Source: Ctena decussata
Lineage: Eukaryota > Mollusca > Bivalvia > Lucinida > Lucinidae
DNA: 64,000 bases
Reading direction: 5' to 3'
Assembly: GCA_963989385.1 (NCBI GenBank)
Contig: OZ022510.1
Span: 32,865,448-32,929,447, forward strand
Numbering within the stretch: position 1 is the stretch's first letter; every line of letters begins with the position of its first letter. The position numbers and the translations under genes were made by a program. This document shows positions 12,675 through 25,070 of this stretch, piece by piece. The notes under the pieces were generated by a model. That model was not told where the DNA came from and did not search any database. It was given only the letters and a program-made list of their open reading frames with translations.

Positions 12675-13145
12675 TACAGTCAAATATTTCTTAAAGTCTC
12701 CATAGTCCTATCAGTGGTCAAAACGTCTAAACTCAAATCATTGTAAAAAGCGTTTGGTAAAAAATGCGGGTTACTGTGCAATAATGAGTCATACAGCTGG
12801 CAAAAAGTAGAGAAAACAAGTTTTCAAAAAATAACAAATCGCTTCACAAAATACAGTCTAACAATGCTATATAAACATAGGCTGGATATTGATTGAGGCT
12901 CCACGCCTGTACATTGTATTTTGACCATTGTATTTTACTTATTGAAATCGAAAGTATGTCATTTTAGTTGTCAAATAAAATGACCCAAATAAGTTTTTCA
13001 AACCCTTTTTATGTGAAACTCAGATTTTTTTATTTGTTTAAAACTTGTTAATCACGGTCATTTACAATGACGAATCTATAATGAGAAGTTTGCAGCGATA
13101 CCTCCTGATAACTAGGTTCATGCTGATAGAGCAATGGGGCCTTAG
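12675..13145 (+). repeat. Dispersed repeat B, most complete copy
   Basis: Marked by AGTCTCCATAGTCCTA, CTAAACTCAAATCATTGTAA, AACAAATCGCTTCACAAA, ATATAAACATAGGC and a tail with AATCACGGTCATTTACAATG. Related copies lie at 20780-21225 (minus), 49640-49925 and 58045-58225 (plus). No ORF, no clear ends or target duplications, so the class is unknown. Confidence 0.7.
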
Positions 13146-15292
13146 GGGACCCAAAAATGATTACTTAAGACAGGTGACTCCTTAATACTGATTCTTTTTT
13201 CGTTGAACTTTGGTTCGTGGGACCCTAAAAAGGTGGCTGTTAAAGACAGGTGACCCTTAGTATAGTTACCCTTTTAGACAGGTTCGATTGTTACTGTCGC
13301 CTATACAATCTGTCGAGATGGCAGAGCCGCTTGAATAAAACGTCAGTCAATAATTTTTTAATCTACTTCTATCCGCTTCGAGCAACAAGAATAAAGGTAA
13401 ATTTTGATGAAATGCAATTCAATTTAGGAATTAGTAGTGTATGAGTTCTACGTTTCCAAAAGCAATCTTAATAGATAATTTCGCGGTGCCTTTGTGGTAA
13501 GAAATTTCTTGAACTTAATATGATTGTTCCGGCTTGTCAAAAAAGTTAAAATGAGATTGTACACAGACTGTCAATATAAAATTTGACCGAAAGAAATCTG
13601 AAAACATACATAGTTTAAATACAAGACATGTCACTAGCTGCATAGGCTTCAGTGCCGCGTGGCGGCTCTAAACTTTATCATAGATGTGGTGTAGTTTAAG
13701 TTTGTATTTGCTGGTCATTAGTCATTTTGACGATAAGGTAGATGGATACTAAATGGAAATATTGGCGGGGCATTCAAACTATTATACCATCTAAATAACC
13801 CAAAGAGCTATCAAACATTTGGATAAGAACAATAAAATTTTCACTGTTTTGTTTTCCTTAAAAACAATATTTTGCATTTCTACATACGTTTTTTACGAAT
13901 TTTCCAGTTAAATTCATATCTCTAGCACATGAATGCACTTTCATTTCTGCAAATCATATAATCTATACTATAGGATATTTGAAACAAACTGGTTAAAAAA
14001 ATTGCAGTTATCTTGAAAATAAGAATATTTTTACATTTTTTTCTCTCTAAAAATGCAAGAAAATTGAATTGTATGAAAAACGTCATGAAAAATATATTCA
14101 ATCGATCGGGCATGCCTATGCATATCAATTTAGTAAAACTTACATTGTATGCTACAGAATAAAACAAAAAACAAAAAAACGAAAATAAAAAAAAAAAACA
14201 TTTCTCCGTTTCGTTTCCTACAAAGACAATGTTTAAGTTCATAAATATCCCCAGAACTGACTGCCCAAATTCTGCACCTGTTGCAAGCACAGCCGGTCAT
14301 TGTCCTACTATTCATTTTCATGTTATTCCGGTTCTACCAAAGAGCAGTGCCCACAAAAATGCGCAGATAGGATGGCAACTGTGAAGACCTTGATCATTCT
14401 GGTCCGTAAGGAACAGTCTGATCTCGGTTTCCACTGTTTCTACAGACCTATCTGCCCGAAAAATTAGGATCTTTACGGTAGACATTATTAGTGTGTGTTA
14501 TAACTGTATATACTCCCCAGTTGATCGATTCTACCATGAACAATAACTCTTTTTTGTTTTAGCAAATGCAAAACAGAGTGATCCTGCATATGACTACCTT
14601 AAGCCGGTGCTATAGAACATGGTCGGTGTCGAGCATGTATGTACTGGTCATAGACAAACGCAATCAATCAAATCTATTCCTCAATCTTCATTCCTTTAGC
14701 GTGGCCCTTTCTTTCAAAGAATATTTTAATGAAAGCTATTTCTTTTTATATTCTCTGAAACTCGAAGTTAGTGAAAACAGAAGATACTAAAAACGTTGTA
14801 TTTTAGGAGCTATTAATGGAGTTGATTCTTGACACAGTTTAACCCTTAAAGCGCCAAAAATGAAAATAGTTAAATTTGCAAATAGTGTAGATCAAGATGA
14901 GGTGGCTCATAATGAGCCATCTTACCTGTATCTACACTGTTTTCCCTGTAGTCTTTGAATTCTCAATATGATATAACTTGGACGAAACATTATTTGAAAT
15001 TCTGCAGAGCTGACGTAAATTTTGTCGTCTGCTATTTGGCGCATTAAGGGTTAACTGTATAAAAGCGCTGATGGTAAATAGATGAAACGTGACTATTATC
15101 AACAGCATGCACTTGCAAGCTGTGTCCTAGATAAGTTCAATATATTATACTGACCCACTGTACAAAAGAATGATGTCAACTGAATTGTGGATTGCTGTAG
15201 GCCAACCATAAGAACAATGGTCACAATTGTAAACTAGAATGAGGGTAACCATTGCTGTATCCAGCATAGTAATTTGATTGAGAGAAAAATAT
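13146..15292. other. No gene recognised; one short fold-back
   Basis: AT-rich DNA with only random-looking frames, including a lysine/phenylalanine-rich minus frame caused by an A-rich run at 14180-14200. A short palindrome lies at about 14884-14938 (GTGTAGATCAAGATG... against ...CATCTTACCTGTATCTACAC). Confidence 0.45.
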
Positions 15293-15470
15293 TGGTTGAT
15301 TGATTGTTTTGGGTTTAACGGCCCTTTGAGACAGTGTTTCAGTCTATATCGGGCCGTCTCCCAGAGAGATTAAAACTGTCCAAACAACCCCCACCCGCAC
15401 CTACTGCAAGCTCTGTCGGACGCCCCGGCACTGGAAGTTATACACAGCACCATCTGACCACCCCAACAAA
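15293..15470 (-). repeat. SINE family A, copy 3 (internally shortened)
   Basis: Starts at its 3' tail (TTGATTGATTGTTTTGGGTT), followed by the shared 3' domain and the CCAAACAACCCCCACCCGC block, then the head block CGCCCCGGCACTGGAAG. It lacks the purine-rich segment and part of the head seen in copies 4 and 5. Confidence 0.8.
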
Positions 15471-15792
15471 AGTATTGAATAACAATGCTTACAGGCGTAA
15501 GATAAAAGATGATGACAAATGAAATATTACTGCAAAACTGCATTTCATATTTTTGTATTGCATAAATCAGTTCTCTGGCATAATGACTTTAATTTAGTGT
15601 TGTCAAAACCGTACGTGAGGAGTGGTAACCAATCGATCACTTATACCCGACAGCCGGGGTCGCAAGCTTTGTAAATACGTGCAACTAACCAAGTACATGT
15701 ATATGTAAACATTGATTTTGCTCTATAGTCACGAAGTTAACTATGACATTGTAGATAGTTGTTAACGATACATGTAAATATAAATGATTACA

Positions 15793-16500
15793 AATTCACA
15801 GTATGCTTTTCTCCAGTTTCGTCACTAAATATTGTCAGGGTCAGTGCAGAGGCTTTATTAGCCGAAACTACGTAGTCTGGCCCATGTTCCTTCTTCTGAC
15901 TATATTCTCTGCTCTTTAGGGAACTCTTTAGGATTTTGATTTTGGATCACTGCAGCTGGTTTTGTGCCGTGTGGCGGCCGTAAAACGTCTCCCCGTACAT
16001 CTCCATAGTGCAGATTATATTTTACTTTCGTCCTTTGAGATCCGAGGATATATACTGAGAAATCTGAAGTTTTGGGTTGGTTTATACTCATATTCTAAAC
16101 CATTGTTTTATATATTATTTGGACCCTTTTTGATACTAATCAGTCTTTGAATCGACTGTCCAGTTAAGATTAAAATTCACAGTATGCTTTTCTCTGGTTT
16201 CGTCACTAGATATTGTCAGGGTCACTGAAGAGGCTTTAGTAGCCGAAACTACGTAGTCTGACCCATGTTCCTTCTTCTGAATATTTTCTCTGCTCTTTAG
16301 GGAACGCTTTAGGATTTTAATTGTTTCTATTTGCCAATTGTGTACACCTTCAGTTGTAGCAACTAACATTGGTTTGTTTTTGTTTCCCTTAAATTTGGGG
16401 ACAAATTTTAAGGCCAGAATTTGATCCTGGAGCAGCCAGTTCTTTTCTATAAAAGTAAACCTCATTTTGGAAAGACTTGGCCATTCAAAAATGTAAAAAG
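15793..16500 (-). pseudogene. Duplicated exon-like frame with a weak WD-repeat look
   Basis: A minus-strand frame (16136-16465, open a little further to about 16500) has unusually protein-like composition for this window, with a hydrophobic block (ILALKFVPKF) and a stretch DYVVSATKASSVTLTI followed by TREKHTV that resembles one WD-type repeat. About 150 bp of it (16174-16326) recurs at 15793-15945 with many amino-acid changes and a different end, so neither copy looks conserved. No matching neighbouring exons or clear splice acceptor were found. It could be an exon of a host gene whose rest lies outside, a decayed gene fragment, or chance. Family assignment is weak and is inference from the pattern only. 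Confidence 0.25.
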
Positions 16501-18028
16501 GAACTCACAAAAATTGTCTCTGTAAAAGTGGCAATCTCAGGTACCTTAAAAGTTCTCATGAGACAAATTGAAATGTTTAAAGGACTCAGACATACAGTTG
16601 TCTAACCAGGACTTAAGCGTTAAACATGTAAATAGAAACAAACCAGAACTGAACACACGTTTTAAATCATAATATCCATAAGATGGAGTGATGCATTATT
16701 CATGAGAAATCAGACAACTGGTTCACTGTGCCATTCTCAAATTCAAATACCAAATCTGGTTCTAAATTAAGTGCAGTTGAACTTTAAAAGCCACCTCCCG
16801 CGAGGCTTTTACGCTTACACTGAGACAGACTCACTAATTTTGGGTCGATTTCCTCGAATCACTGCCTATTTTTGGAAAAGCTTTTGCAAAGAATCTGTCA
16901 TAATTATTATTATTCAATTTCTATGGAAGTATGTAACTTAGACGCCCGACATAAATGAAGACTATATCAATTACTTTGCTTTTAAAGAAATTCAAGTGCG
17001 CGAAAGTTAATCTTTACGACGATTTTAATGGATTGGTTTTATTGTGTAGTTAAAATATGTGAACCGGTTCAACAGAAATAGTAATATACAGAAAACACTC
17101 GGAACAACCTGCACGTCCTTGTACGCTCTATACAGCTTTTCTGTTCGCATGAACAGTCTATTAACATCCCGGTAATTTTTCTACCCAAAATACCTTCGTA
17201 TTTCGAAAAAATATCGGAGTTCATAGACTTTTGCTGACGTTTGTCTTGGCGGTTTCACATACATCACAAGATTCTGTTTTGCGGGACGCAGCCCATTTTA
17301 AAAAGCACTGAAATCGAAGCTATGAAAACGTAATCACGTCATGAAATCAGTGCAAATGACCTTAAGGGTAGTGATGGTGACTGGTGCCCTGTAAGACGAA
17401 ATGTACGACAGTTCAAATTACAGTCAAACCTTTCTTACCTACTAGACAGAGTTTGTTCTATTTTAGCGGTGCAGGAAAACTCTGTCTTGTCCACGAGCTT
17501 GGACAGCTCACACGAGCTTGAATTCTGTACATCACTACGCGCTCCTTGAAATCCGGTTCGCCCGGCTTGGCGATTCTATACATTATGCATTATTTTTCAT
17601 AGGAATGAATTTCCACATCAATAAAATCCCAGAAAAGGTTATTCATTCTTTATAATCCCATTATAATCTGTTTATATGTCTTAAAGGTGGAAAAAATGCT
17701 AAGTACATGTAATCAATGTTTTACCGTGATAAAACACTGTCGAGTGTGCCGCCATGTTGAAGACGTTACCAACTGTCGTTTGAAATGACGTTGACTTCAT
17801 GTCACAATTAACGTCATACACGCGCTTGCTGTAGTCGTCTCGATATAAATTTTGTTCTTTAATATGAATTTCAATTAGAACAATCCAAACAGGCGGTTTC
17901 GTCAACGACCTAATTTTTACTTGTTTGTTCATTACAGACGCCATGAGGCTGACACGGTTGTACTACTTAAACTTGTACACGTTCGCATGGAATAGGCCTA
18001 ATAGCTCTTCGTTCAATTTGAAATAACT
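16501..18028. other. No gene or repeat recognised
   Basis: AT-rich with short frames only. A small inverted piece near 17450-17510 (GACAGAGTTTGTTC / GAAAACTCTGTCTTGTC) is the only structure noticed. Confidence 0.4.
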
Positions 18029-18197
18029 AGATAAGAAAAATAATCAATCATTGGTCTCCGATGCGGACATTGAAATCCCAACCCTCAGGCAAACGGAGTG
18101 TGTCGGCCTCGTTTCCGACACACCCCGTATGCCATCGAGTTGGGACTTCCCTGTCCGCATCGGAGACCAATGATAGATTCTAGTTTTCTTATTAGGT
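18029..18197. mobile_element. Fold-back element, about 169 bp
   Basis: Arms pair over about 80 bp: ATCATTGGTCTCCGATGCGG (left) against CCGCATCGGAGACCAATGAT (right), then ATCCCAAC/GTTGGGAC and TGTGTCGG/CCGACACA around an 8-nt centre. It would form a near-complete hairpin. Class unknown; MITE-like by shape. Confidence 0.8.
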
Positions 18198-18762
18198 CTC
18201 TATTCTAAAGGGTCACCTGTATCACAGCCATCTTTTCGGAATTCCTGATCCAAAAATACTTCCAGTTATTATAATAACCTGTATTTAGGTTTCGCCTGTC
18301 ACAAGCATCAAACTGTGCGTGTCCTGTAAGACGAAGTGTACGATTGTTCTAATTACAAAGTTTAACATGTCTTGAAGGGTTACTCTACCAAGAGGTACCT
18401 ATCTTGAGCATCCACATTTTAGGATCCCTTGAACTGAAATGAAGCTGTGTTAAGGGATCACCTGTTTTACGCAGTGCTTGTTTTTGTGTTCCCCAGCACG
18501 TATGACTACCTACCATCATCAGTCTCCTCAATAAATCTATGTTACGGTCATCCAGAGCAGCCTCGAGACGCTATTAAGCAAGTCATTGCTGAGAAGCAAG
18601 TGTATTCCGGTTTTGGCCAGTGTTTCCACAGAACAGTTATTCAGGTGAACCGGTCATATTCACGGGAGGCAACGAATCCCTTTTAATTTTGTGTATCCCT
18701 TCTCAATGGTGGTCAAATCTTACGAAAAAAAATAGTAAGCGGATTTTTTATGATTAGATTGA

Positions 18763-19000
18763 TCGATTGATTGATTGTTCTGGTTTAACGGCCCTTTGAG
18801 ACAGTATTTCAGTCTATATCGGGCTGTCTCCCAGAGAGAGGGAGAAAGAAGAGAAAAGACAGACGAGAGAAAAAATGTCCAAACAACCCCCAACCGCACC
18901 TACTGGAAGCACAGTAGGCCCTACTATGTTCCAAACCAGTAGAACGACCCGGCACTGGAAGTTATGAACAGCACTATCGCACCACCCGACCATCCCCTTT
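18763..19000 (-). repeat. SINE family A, copy 4
   Basis: Nearly complete copy: tail (GATTGATTGATTGTTCTGGT), shared 3' domain, purine-rich block with GAGAAAAGACAGACGAG, the CCAAACAACCCC block and the head with CGGCACTGGAAGTTATGA. A 3-nt pattern (ATTG)n forms the tail. Confidence 0.85.
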
Positions 19001-19248
19001 ATGATAAGAATCTCTTTTCCTGTCATGCGATTCAATCGAGCAAAGCTGTAAAGAGCTTGCAAGGTATCTACTTGAATTTAGTGCAGACTTGATCTGACAT
19101 TTTAACGTACCTCAATCCACTGCTTCAAGACGCTATTAAAACTGACTCATAAATTATTTACAACAACTGGTCCTGTGTTTGTGAAATAACAATCGATTGT
19201 GCCTGTCTAGCATTGCAGTTTTAAAATCACATTTTGATAATTAGAAAA

Positions 19249-19740
19249 ACAAGAGGACCATTGGTCCTGTAGCTCACTTGAATCCATTCAGCCTCAGTAC
19301 TCTAGGGTAAGTTACTCTAAGGCAAATTGAACACATAGGTGGTGGTATCATACCTGTGACCATCAGGGTGGAAAAGGATAAAGACAAAAATCATCAACCT
19401 GGCCCAAATTCTAACTGGTCTAATATTTTATGCCTGTCCTAGATACCTGCAAGTTTGAAGAAGTTACGGTCAAAACTAAAGGTGCTATGGCCCGGACAAC
19501 ATTTTTCCCATTATAAGTCTATGGGACCTTTTTGTTGCCAAAGGACCAGGTATGATTTGGGCCATATTTGGCCCCCCCTCAAAATTTATTCAAATGTTGT
19601 TTTTTTCATTAGTCAACTTGTCAACAATATAAATCTAGAAAATGGAGATGTTACGGCTTGTACAAGGAAAGTTACAGCCATTCGTTTGTTCATGCAGTTC
19701 TGCCCTGATTTTTAGCAAAATTTAGGGGGTAGGGATACAT
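19249..19740 (+). mobile_element. Hairpin-ended element 3, 5' part only
   Basis: The start ACAAGAGGACCATTGGTCCT (a hairpin, GGACC..GGTCC) and the following GTAGCTCACTTGA match the 5' plan of the elements at 25071 and 47903. It is preceded by an A run. The phrase CATTATAAGTCTATGGGA is shared with the core of the element at 47903-49019. No 3' hairpin is found, so it is truncated; the right limit is a guess. Confidence 0.5.
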
Positions 19741-20779
19741 TTTACCATATATAACAAAGAAAGGAATTTAAAAGTAAATGATATGTATCAGATCTAATAA
19801 TGTATGTAATATTAATACTAAATCTCTTTGACAGTTACTGGTCTGCATCTTATTACGTGCACGAAGGGCGATAACTCTTGATAGATCACTGAAATTGTCG
19901 GTTACAGAAACGCTACATTAAACTGTTTTTCAATCAAAAATTTACGTTTTAGGAGCATGCCACAATTGCAGTATCGTGTCTTTCAATGGAATTTAGATAA
20001 ACCATTCGTTTCAAGATCAACTCATGTGCAGCAGTCACTTTTTCTCGGAATAGAACGTATTAGTATGAAAGAAATCGGATGAAAAAATATTAAAAAATAT
20101 GGGGGTATGGATAAACTTTGCATTATTCTTGCGAGTTGATAAGTCGAAAATAATAAGTAATGAATACAAAAGCAACAAAGATATAAAGCTGGTGGTAAAC
20201 ATTGGAACGAGCTCCAAAAGGAGGTATCGGTATTTTGTTCCAACGGCACATTCGGGAACGTTAGAGATAGCTCCAAAGGACAAAACGGGTAAACAAAGGT
20301 AAGTGTCAGTGGCTTTTATGAAAAAAATCGAAGTATTAAGCGACAGATGGTTAATTATAGCGATGTTGTTGCGTGTAGAAATAGTTTCTCTGTGTGTGTG
20401 GTCCGAAAATTCAGTTGAAATCGAAATAGTTTCCACATGAATCCCACAACCGAGTCGAACACGAAGTTGGTTTTCTCCCATCTTTTTGTCAACAAAGAGA
20501 CCTCTGTGCATAATTTATCGTTTTACACTAAAAATACAGGCCTGGTACGCTAGTCCTGGTTGAACAAGCACTCTATATCACCTCTCAGGTCAAAAAAAGA
20601 CAATCATGAGAATTATTTAAACAAATGATGGAGAAAATACGATTGGAGATCGTTCCAGCGGCCGGAGCTCGTTCCAAACTGAATGAGATCGTTCCCAGGG
20701 CTATCTTTTATGATTTAATAAAATCAACAAATAGCAGATTACTCCGCTCTTGAGTACTTCTTATTTAAATTTTGTGATT
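19741..20779. other. No gene recognised; spaced inverted motif
   Basis: TTGGAACGAGCTCC near 20203 is inverted as GGAGCTCGTTCCAA near 20664. A 158-codon minus frame (20035-20511) and an overlapping plus frame (20099-20299) followed by a good splice-donor-like AGGTAAGT are present, but neither has recognisable domains. Confidence 0.35.
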
Positions 20780-21225
20780 TTTGTTTGTAGACAAGCTTTT
20801 CACTACAGTTTCATCATTATAAATGACCGTGATTAGCAAGCTTTAAACAAATAAAACATCACTGAATTTTTCACAAAAAGGGTTTGAAAACGTTTTTGTG
20901 TCATTTTGACCTACTTTCGATTTCAATAAGTTGAACAAAATGGTAAAAATACAATGCACAGGCGTGGAGCCCCAGTCATTATCCCGCTTATATTTATATA
21001 GCATTGCTAGACGGGAAACCATACCAGGAAATTGTTTTTTAAGGAGCGAATTGTTATTTTACAGAAACTTGTTTTCTATCATTTTCGCCAGTTATATGGC
21101 CCAATTAATGCACGTCAACCCACATTTTATTACTAAACGCGAAGGTTGAACCGCTTTTTATAATGATTTGAGTCTAGACGTTTTTACCACTCATAGGACT
21201 ATGGATACTTCAATATTATAACCAC
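20780..21225 (-). repeat. Dispersed repeat B, inverted copy
   Basis: Reverse-complement match to 12675-13145: AATGACCGTGATTAGCAAGC, AAAGGGTTTGAAAACG, GATTTCAATAAGTTGAA, then GAAGGTTGAACCGC and ATAGGACTATGGA at the other end. It also carries a segment with GACGGGAAAC that is shared with the copy at 49640. Confidence 0.7.
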
Positions 21226-21305
21226 TGGGCCGGTATCACTGCTGATGGACAGCGTGTTCCCGACAATACCACCATCCCAGTAAGCAGTGCTTCAGTGCAG
21301 CAGCA

Positions 21306-21620
21306 CTTGATTGATTGATTGTTTTGGTTGTAACGGCGCTTTGAGACAGTATTTCAGAATATATCGGTTCGTCTCCCAGAGCGAGGGAGAAAGAAGAGAA
21401 ATGACAGACGAGAGAAAGGCTATGGATTCGTTCCGCTGAGGTGCGGGGTAACGTCGATATGAGAATTGAAATATGATGATGAGAAAAAAATGTCCAAACA
21501 ACCCCCACCCGCACTTACTGCAAGCACAGTGGGCCCTTGCCATACTATGTTCTAAATCTGATTCAGTAGGACACCCCGGCACTGGAAGTTATACACAGCA
21601 CCATCACATCACCCCTGTAG
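21306..21620 (-). repeat. SINE family A, copy 5 with internal insertion
   Basis: Complete layout as in copy 4, but about 60 bp of unrelated sequence (21417-21478) separate the purine-rich block from AAAATGTCCAAACAACCCCC. The tail ATTGATTGATTGTTTTGG is at the left. Confidence 0.85.
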
Positions 21621-21869
21621 CAGCACTTAAATACTGATTCAGATAAATCTTTTTCTGATGAACTTGTCTAAAATATTCTATAACTAATGACCCATTTACA
21701 TGCGCAGATTTGCTCACGTAAGTATTTTTTGCATATATGCAAATTTTACTCACGTATGTAAATTCGTCATGTGAACGTAAATACATATGTAAGCAAATGA
21801 GTAAGTTATTCAAACCCAGAGCTTTATCCAGGTAATTTTACTCACATTAGCAAATTAAAATAACTCTCT

Positions 21870-22831
21870 ATTGCCCACGTGAAGTGACCTGGCAGGGCGG
21901 AGCTATCGATTTGGTTCAATGCATTATGAAATAGGTAAAGCAACATTTTCGTAACCAATCGGAAAGATATTCGTAAGTATTCGTTAATCATCGCGTATCA
22001 TGCATGAATTATAACTGTTAGCTATATCTCACAAATGAGTAAAGCCTCGTTGGTGTATTGGACCTCTGCTAGACGTGCTAATTTTTTTTGTATCTTATAA
22101 GGGCCCAAGGTTCGAATATACCTAAAATTATAAAGTTTTTTTATTCTTTCTTTTTAAGTTTTCAGGTAACAAATGATTATTTTGCCTGACAGAAATCTCC
22201 GGTAGTTTCGATTACTCCATATACTTTATGCTCATAATAAAAAGGAAAATCTTCAGAGGTTTTGTTTGTCTGATTATGCCCAGAAATATGTACGAGGGCA
22301 TTTGGTAGATTATGGTATTTTATACTCGAGAAAAGTGATATGCATGCACGAGCAAACGATGAGTGAATAAATAATTTCTGATTTGGTATTGACTTTTCAG
22401 TTTCAGGGTGTCTGCAAATTGTGACATGTCGAACTCTAAGCCTTTGAATTACCTCGAGCGAAAGAAATTACTGGAAATGTCTTTTCTCCTAAATTGAAAT
22501 GATTAAAATAAATAAATATGAAATGAAAATAAAGTTTGAAAAAAAAAAAAAAAGGAGAGAAAAAAGTTTGCTCTCATGCTAGATCGTAGTACTGGGTGTC
22601 CTAGATCGTAGCACTGAATGTCTTTGCAATTCGACTACAGATACACTACACCACGACGCTTTGTAGATGATTTGGTTAAAATACTGTGATTACTTATAAC
22701 AAGAAAGGCGAGGATTAACGAAGTCGTACGGATATTTTTCCGATTGTTGGCGAAAATAGGAATTACCTGTTTGACAATGCACTGATCCATAACGCTAGCT
22801 CCGCCCTGCCAGGTCACTTCACGAGGGCAAT
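21870..22831. mobile_element. Non-autonomous TIR element, 962 bp
   Basis: A 36-bp inverted repeat bounds it: ATTGCCCACGTGAAGTGACC... (21870-21905) and its near-exact complement ending ...CACGAGGGCAAT (22796-22831), with two mismatches near the tip. TA follows or precedes each tip, so the target may be TA. The interior has no significant ORF. The right end abuts a piece of SINE A. Confidence 0.75.
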
Positions 22832-22950
22832 ACCCACACCTACTGCAAGCATAATACGTCCTTGCCCCACTATTATCAAAATTAGTAGGACGCCAATGCC
22901 GGGGCGTCCTACTTATTTGGAAAATAGTAAGGCAAGGGCCTATGTCTGCG
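22832..22950. repeat. Fold-back of SINE A head sequence
   Basis: Two inverted pieces of the SINE A head face each other: CACACCTACTGCAAGC...TTAGTAGGACGCC then GGGGCGTCCTACTTA...AAGGGCCTATGTC. It is a fused, inverted pair rather than a normal insertion. Confidence 0.65.
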
Positions 22951-23062
22951 GCTTCAATATCATGGGGATTACATCAGTGTGGCTCGGAGAGGGACGTCCG
23001 AACTTGGTTAATCATTTTCTTTATTAACACGGATGGGATAATTTACCATACTACAGTTGGTA

Positions 23063-24461
23063 CAGTGGACTCGACAGTATCGGATCAAGTTCAATAAAAC
23101 TCTTGTTTTGTAGTGTGTGAATGCTAAAAGTATGTATGTTATTACACATAACAATTGCAGAATATCCATTCTATTTATCCATGTCCAAATATTTACTAAA
23201 TTTATTCCTTTAAGGGCAGATAACCTATCGAGACTTACAAGAGAGTCTTACGACAGTAACGAATCAGGTGCGACAGTATCGGATCATTTTATGTTATTTT
23301 ATATGAGAGTTCCTCCGAGGTATTCTGCCAACCTTCTTGGCTTCAATAATTTTGCTACATAAACAGTTGGTCCTATTAAACTCTCAGAGAAAACATTTAC
23401 GGCCTTTCAACGATATTTTTCATGTGGTCCTTCACTGGCAACGGTTATGTCTGTTAAATAAAAGTTGAATGTATACAAAAGTACAAGCATGCCAAAAATT
23501 CTAAACTCAAAATTTCCTGCGCCCCATAGCACGGAACTACTCAAACAGTAAAGAAAATGATCTACCTTTGCAAAGTGTAGACGCTGATAAGACGGTAGTG
23601 TCTGATCAGGATTAACAAATTTACGGTGATTTTCCGCCTTAACGATATTTCAATGCAGTCAGTGTATAAACACTACTTGGTCATTCAACGAGTTGTCCGG
23701 CATTATTCTGAGCCTACAATGTGTACAGATGTCCATCCGATGAACGTCAGTCATTACTGGGTTCACACGCACGCGAGCTGATCTCGAATGTTTCTTCAGA
23801 ATGTTTAGCAGAAGCTTAGTTGTGCTACGCATAACCTTCATTATCATACGCTAGCGTTTAGGGCGTGGGGTGGGGATATACTACAAAAAAAAGATGTTGT
23901 CTTAGTTTTATACTGGTCTTATTTGAAAGAAAACAAAGCAGCCACTCAGGTCGTCGACTTATGACTTGTTTTTAGCATCAGACCGTACATCCAACATACA
24001 GTTTTCCAGCTGAGGCCTGTATTTCAGTTCAAATTATATAATGATCCGTTACTGTCGCACATAGGTGCCCCACTTTTCAAGTCTTTAGTTTCATCAAATT
24101 CTGGGACGTTACCAAAATAATGACTGCATGCAATTCTAGGGATGCCAGGACACATTACAAAGCAAAATTGGTTTCAATCGCCTAATATTAAAATAGTTTA
24201 AATAATCGAAATCTATTTTGGGGGTACCGAGCAACAGGCAAAATGCAAGCGCCGCTGAAGAGGGGCCAAGCTTTTCAACAACTCTGATTGGTTTCACAGT
24301 CGCAGATTTCGATCGAAGTTTTCACCCTGCACTTTGCCATTGGTCTAACTTGATAACTGTAATATAATGGTAAAACATATTTGCTTCATTTGTGAGAAAA
24401 ATGGGTGATAACTAACGAGTGATCCGATACTGTCGATGATCCGATACTGTCGAGTCCACTG
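23063..24461. mobile_element. TIR element with TA target (Tc1/mariner-pogo-like ends), 1399 bp
   Basis: A perfect 25-bp inverted repeat beginning CAGTGGACTCGACAGTAT (23063-23087 and 24437-24461) is flanked by TA on both sides (23061-23062, 24462-24463). The sub-motif GACAGTATCGGATCA recurs inside both ends (near 23270 on plus; near 24044 as a variant and 24420 on minus). No transposase frame remains, so it is non-autonomous. CAGTGGA-type tips and TA targets are typical of the pogo/Tigger group; the group assignment is inference. Confidence 0.8.
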
Positions 24462-25070
24462 TATTTACTGTACTTGACATCAGAAAGGTCGTTTATGAAA
24501 TTTAGCGTTCAGACCAGCCTTGGCTTTACATGCAAGTTGTCGCTTTGTAAAAAAGACGAAAGGTGGCCACATGCTAGGCACCAACGGCCATTTTTGTCTC
24601 TTAAGCTCATATTCGTTTTGTCAAGTAACGCTGACAAATTAGAACTCTTTTTCTGAAAGATTAATCTTTTGCCCACTTGGAATATCTTCCAATCCTCTAC
24701 GAAACGTCTAGCGAATGACACAATCGTGAAAAACGTGATAGTTTGTATTTAACTTTGTCTTTGAAAATATTTACTCTCGGTCTCATAATGTCAGGTTTCG
24801 ATAAATTAACTTTTCCTCCCTCAGCAAAACAAACTTACACATGTGCACTTATGTTGAGGAGTGTAGGAGGAAAACAGTTGCCTAAAAGTACGTCTATGAT
24901 TTCATTTACATGTTCTAGTACGAATATTGCAATTACGACTGTTTTTTTCCCCTTCATTATTATTATTTTCCCGTCAATATGTCTAGAGGTTTAAGCAAAG
25001 CCGATTACTGCTTACAACAGGAAATTTGCCAGTTTCAATTAATCATTAACCAACACCGGAACATACCGTA

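Noticed and set aside
13922..14321. 122-codon minus frame with phenylalanine-rich segment (possible membrane protein)
   Set aside because: The hydrophobic run comes from A/T homopolymer tracts; no start context or homologous look.
20035..20511. 158-codon minus frame and overlapping plus frame ending at a good splice-donor word (AGGTAAGT near 20297)
   Set aside because: No recognisable domain on either strand, no partner exon or acceptor found; a chance donor in AT-rich DNA is likely.
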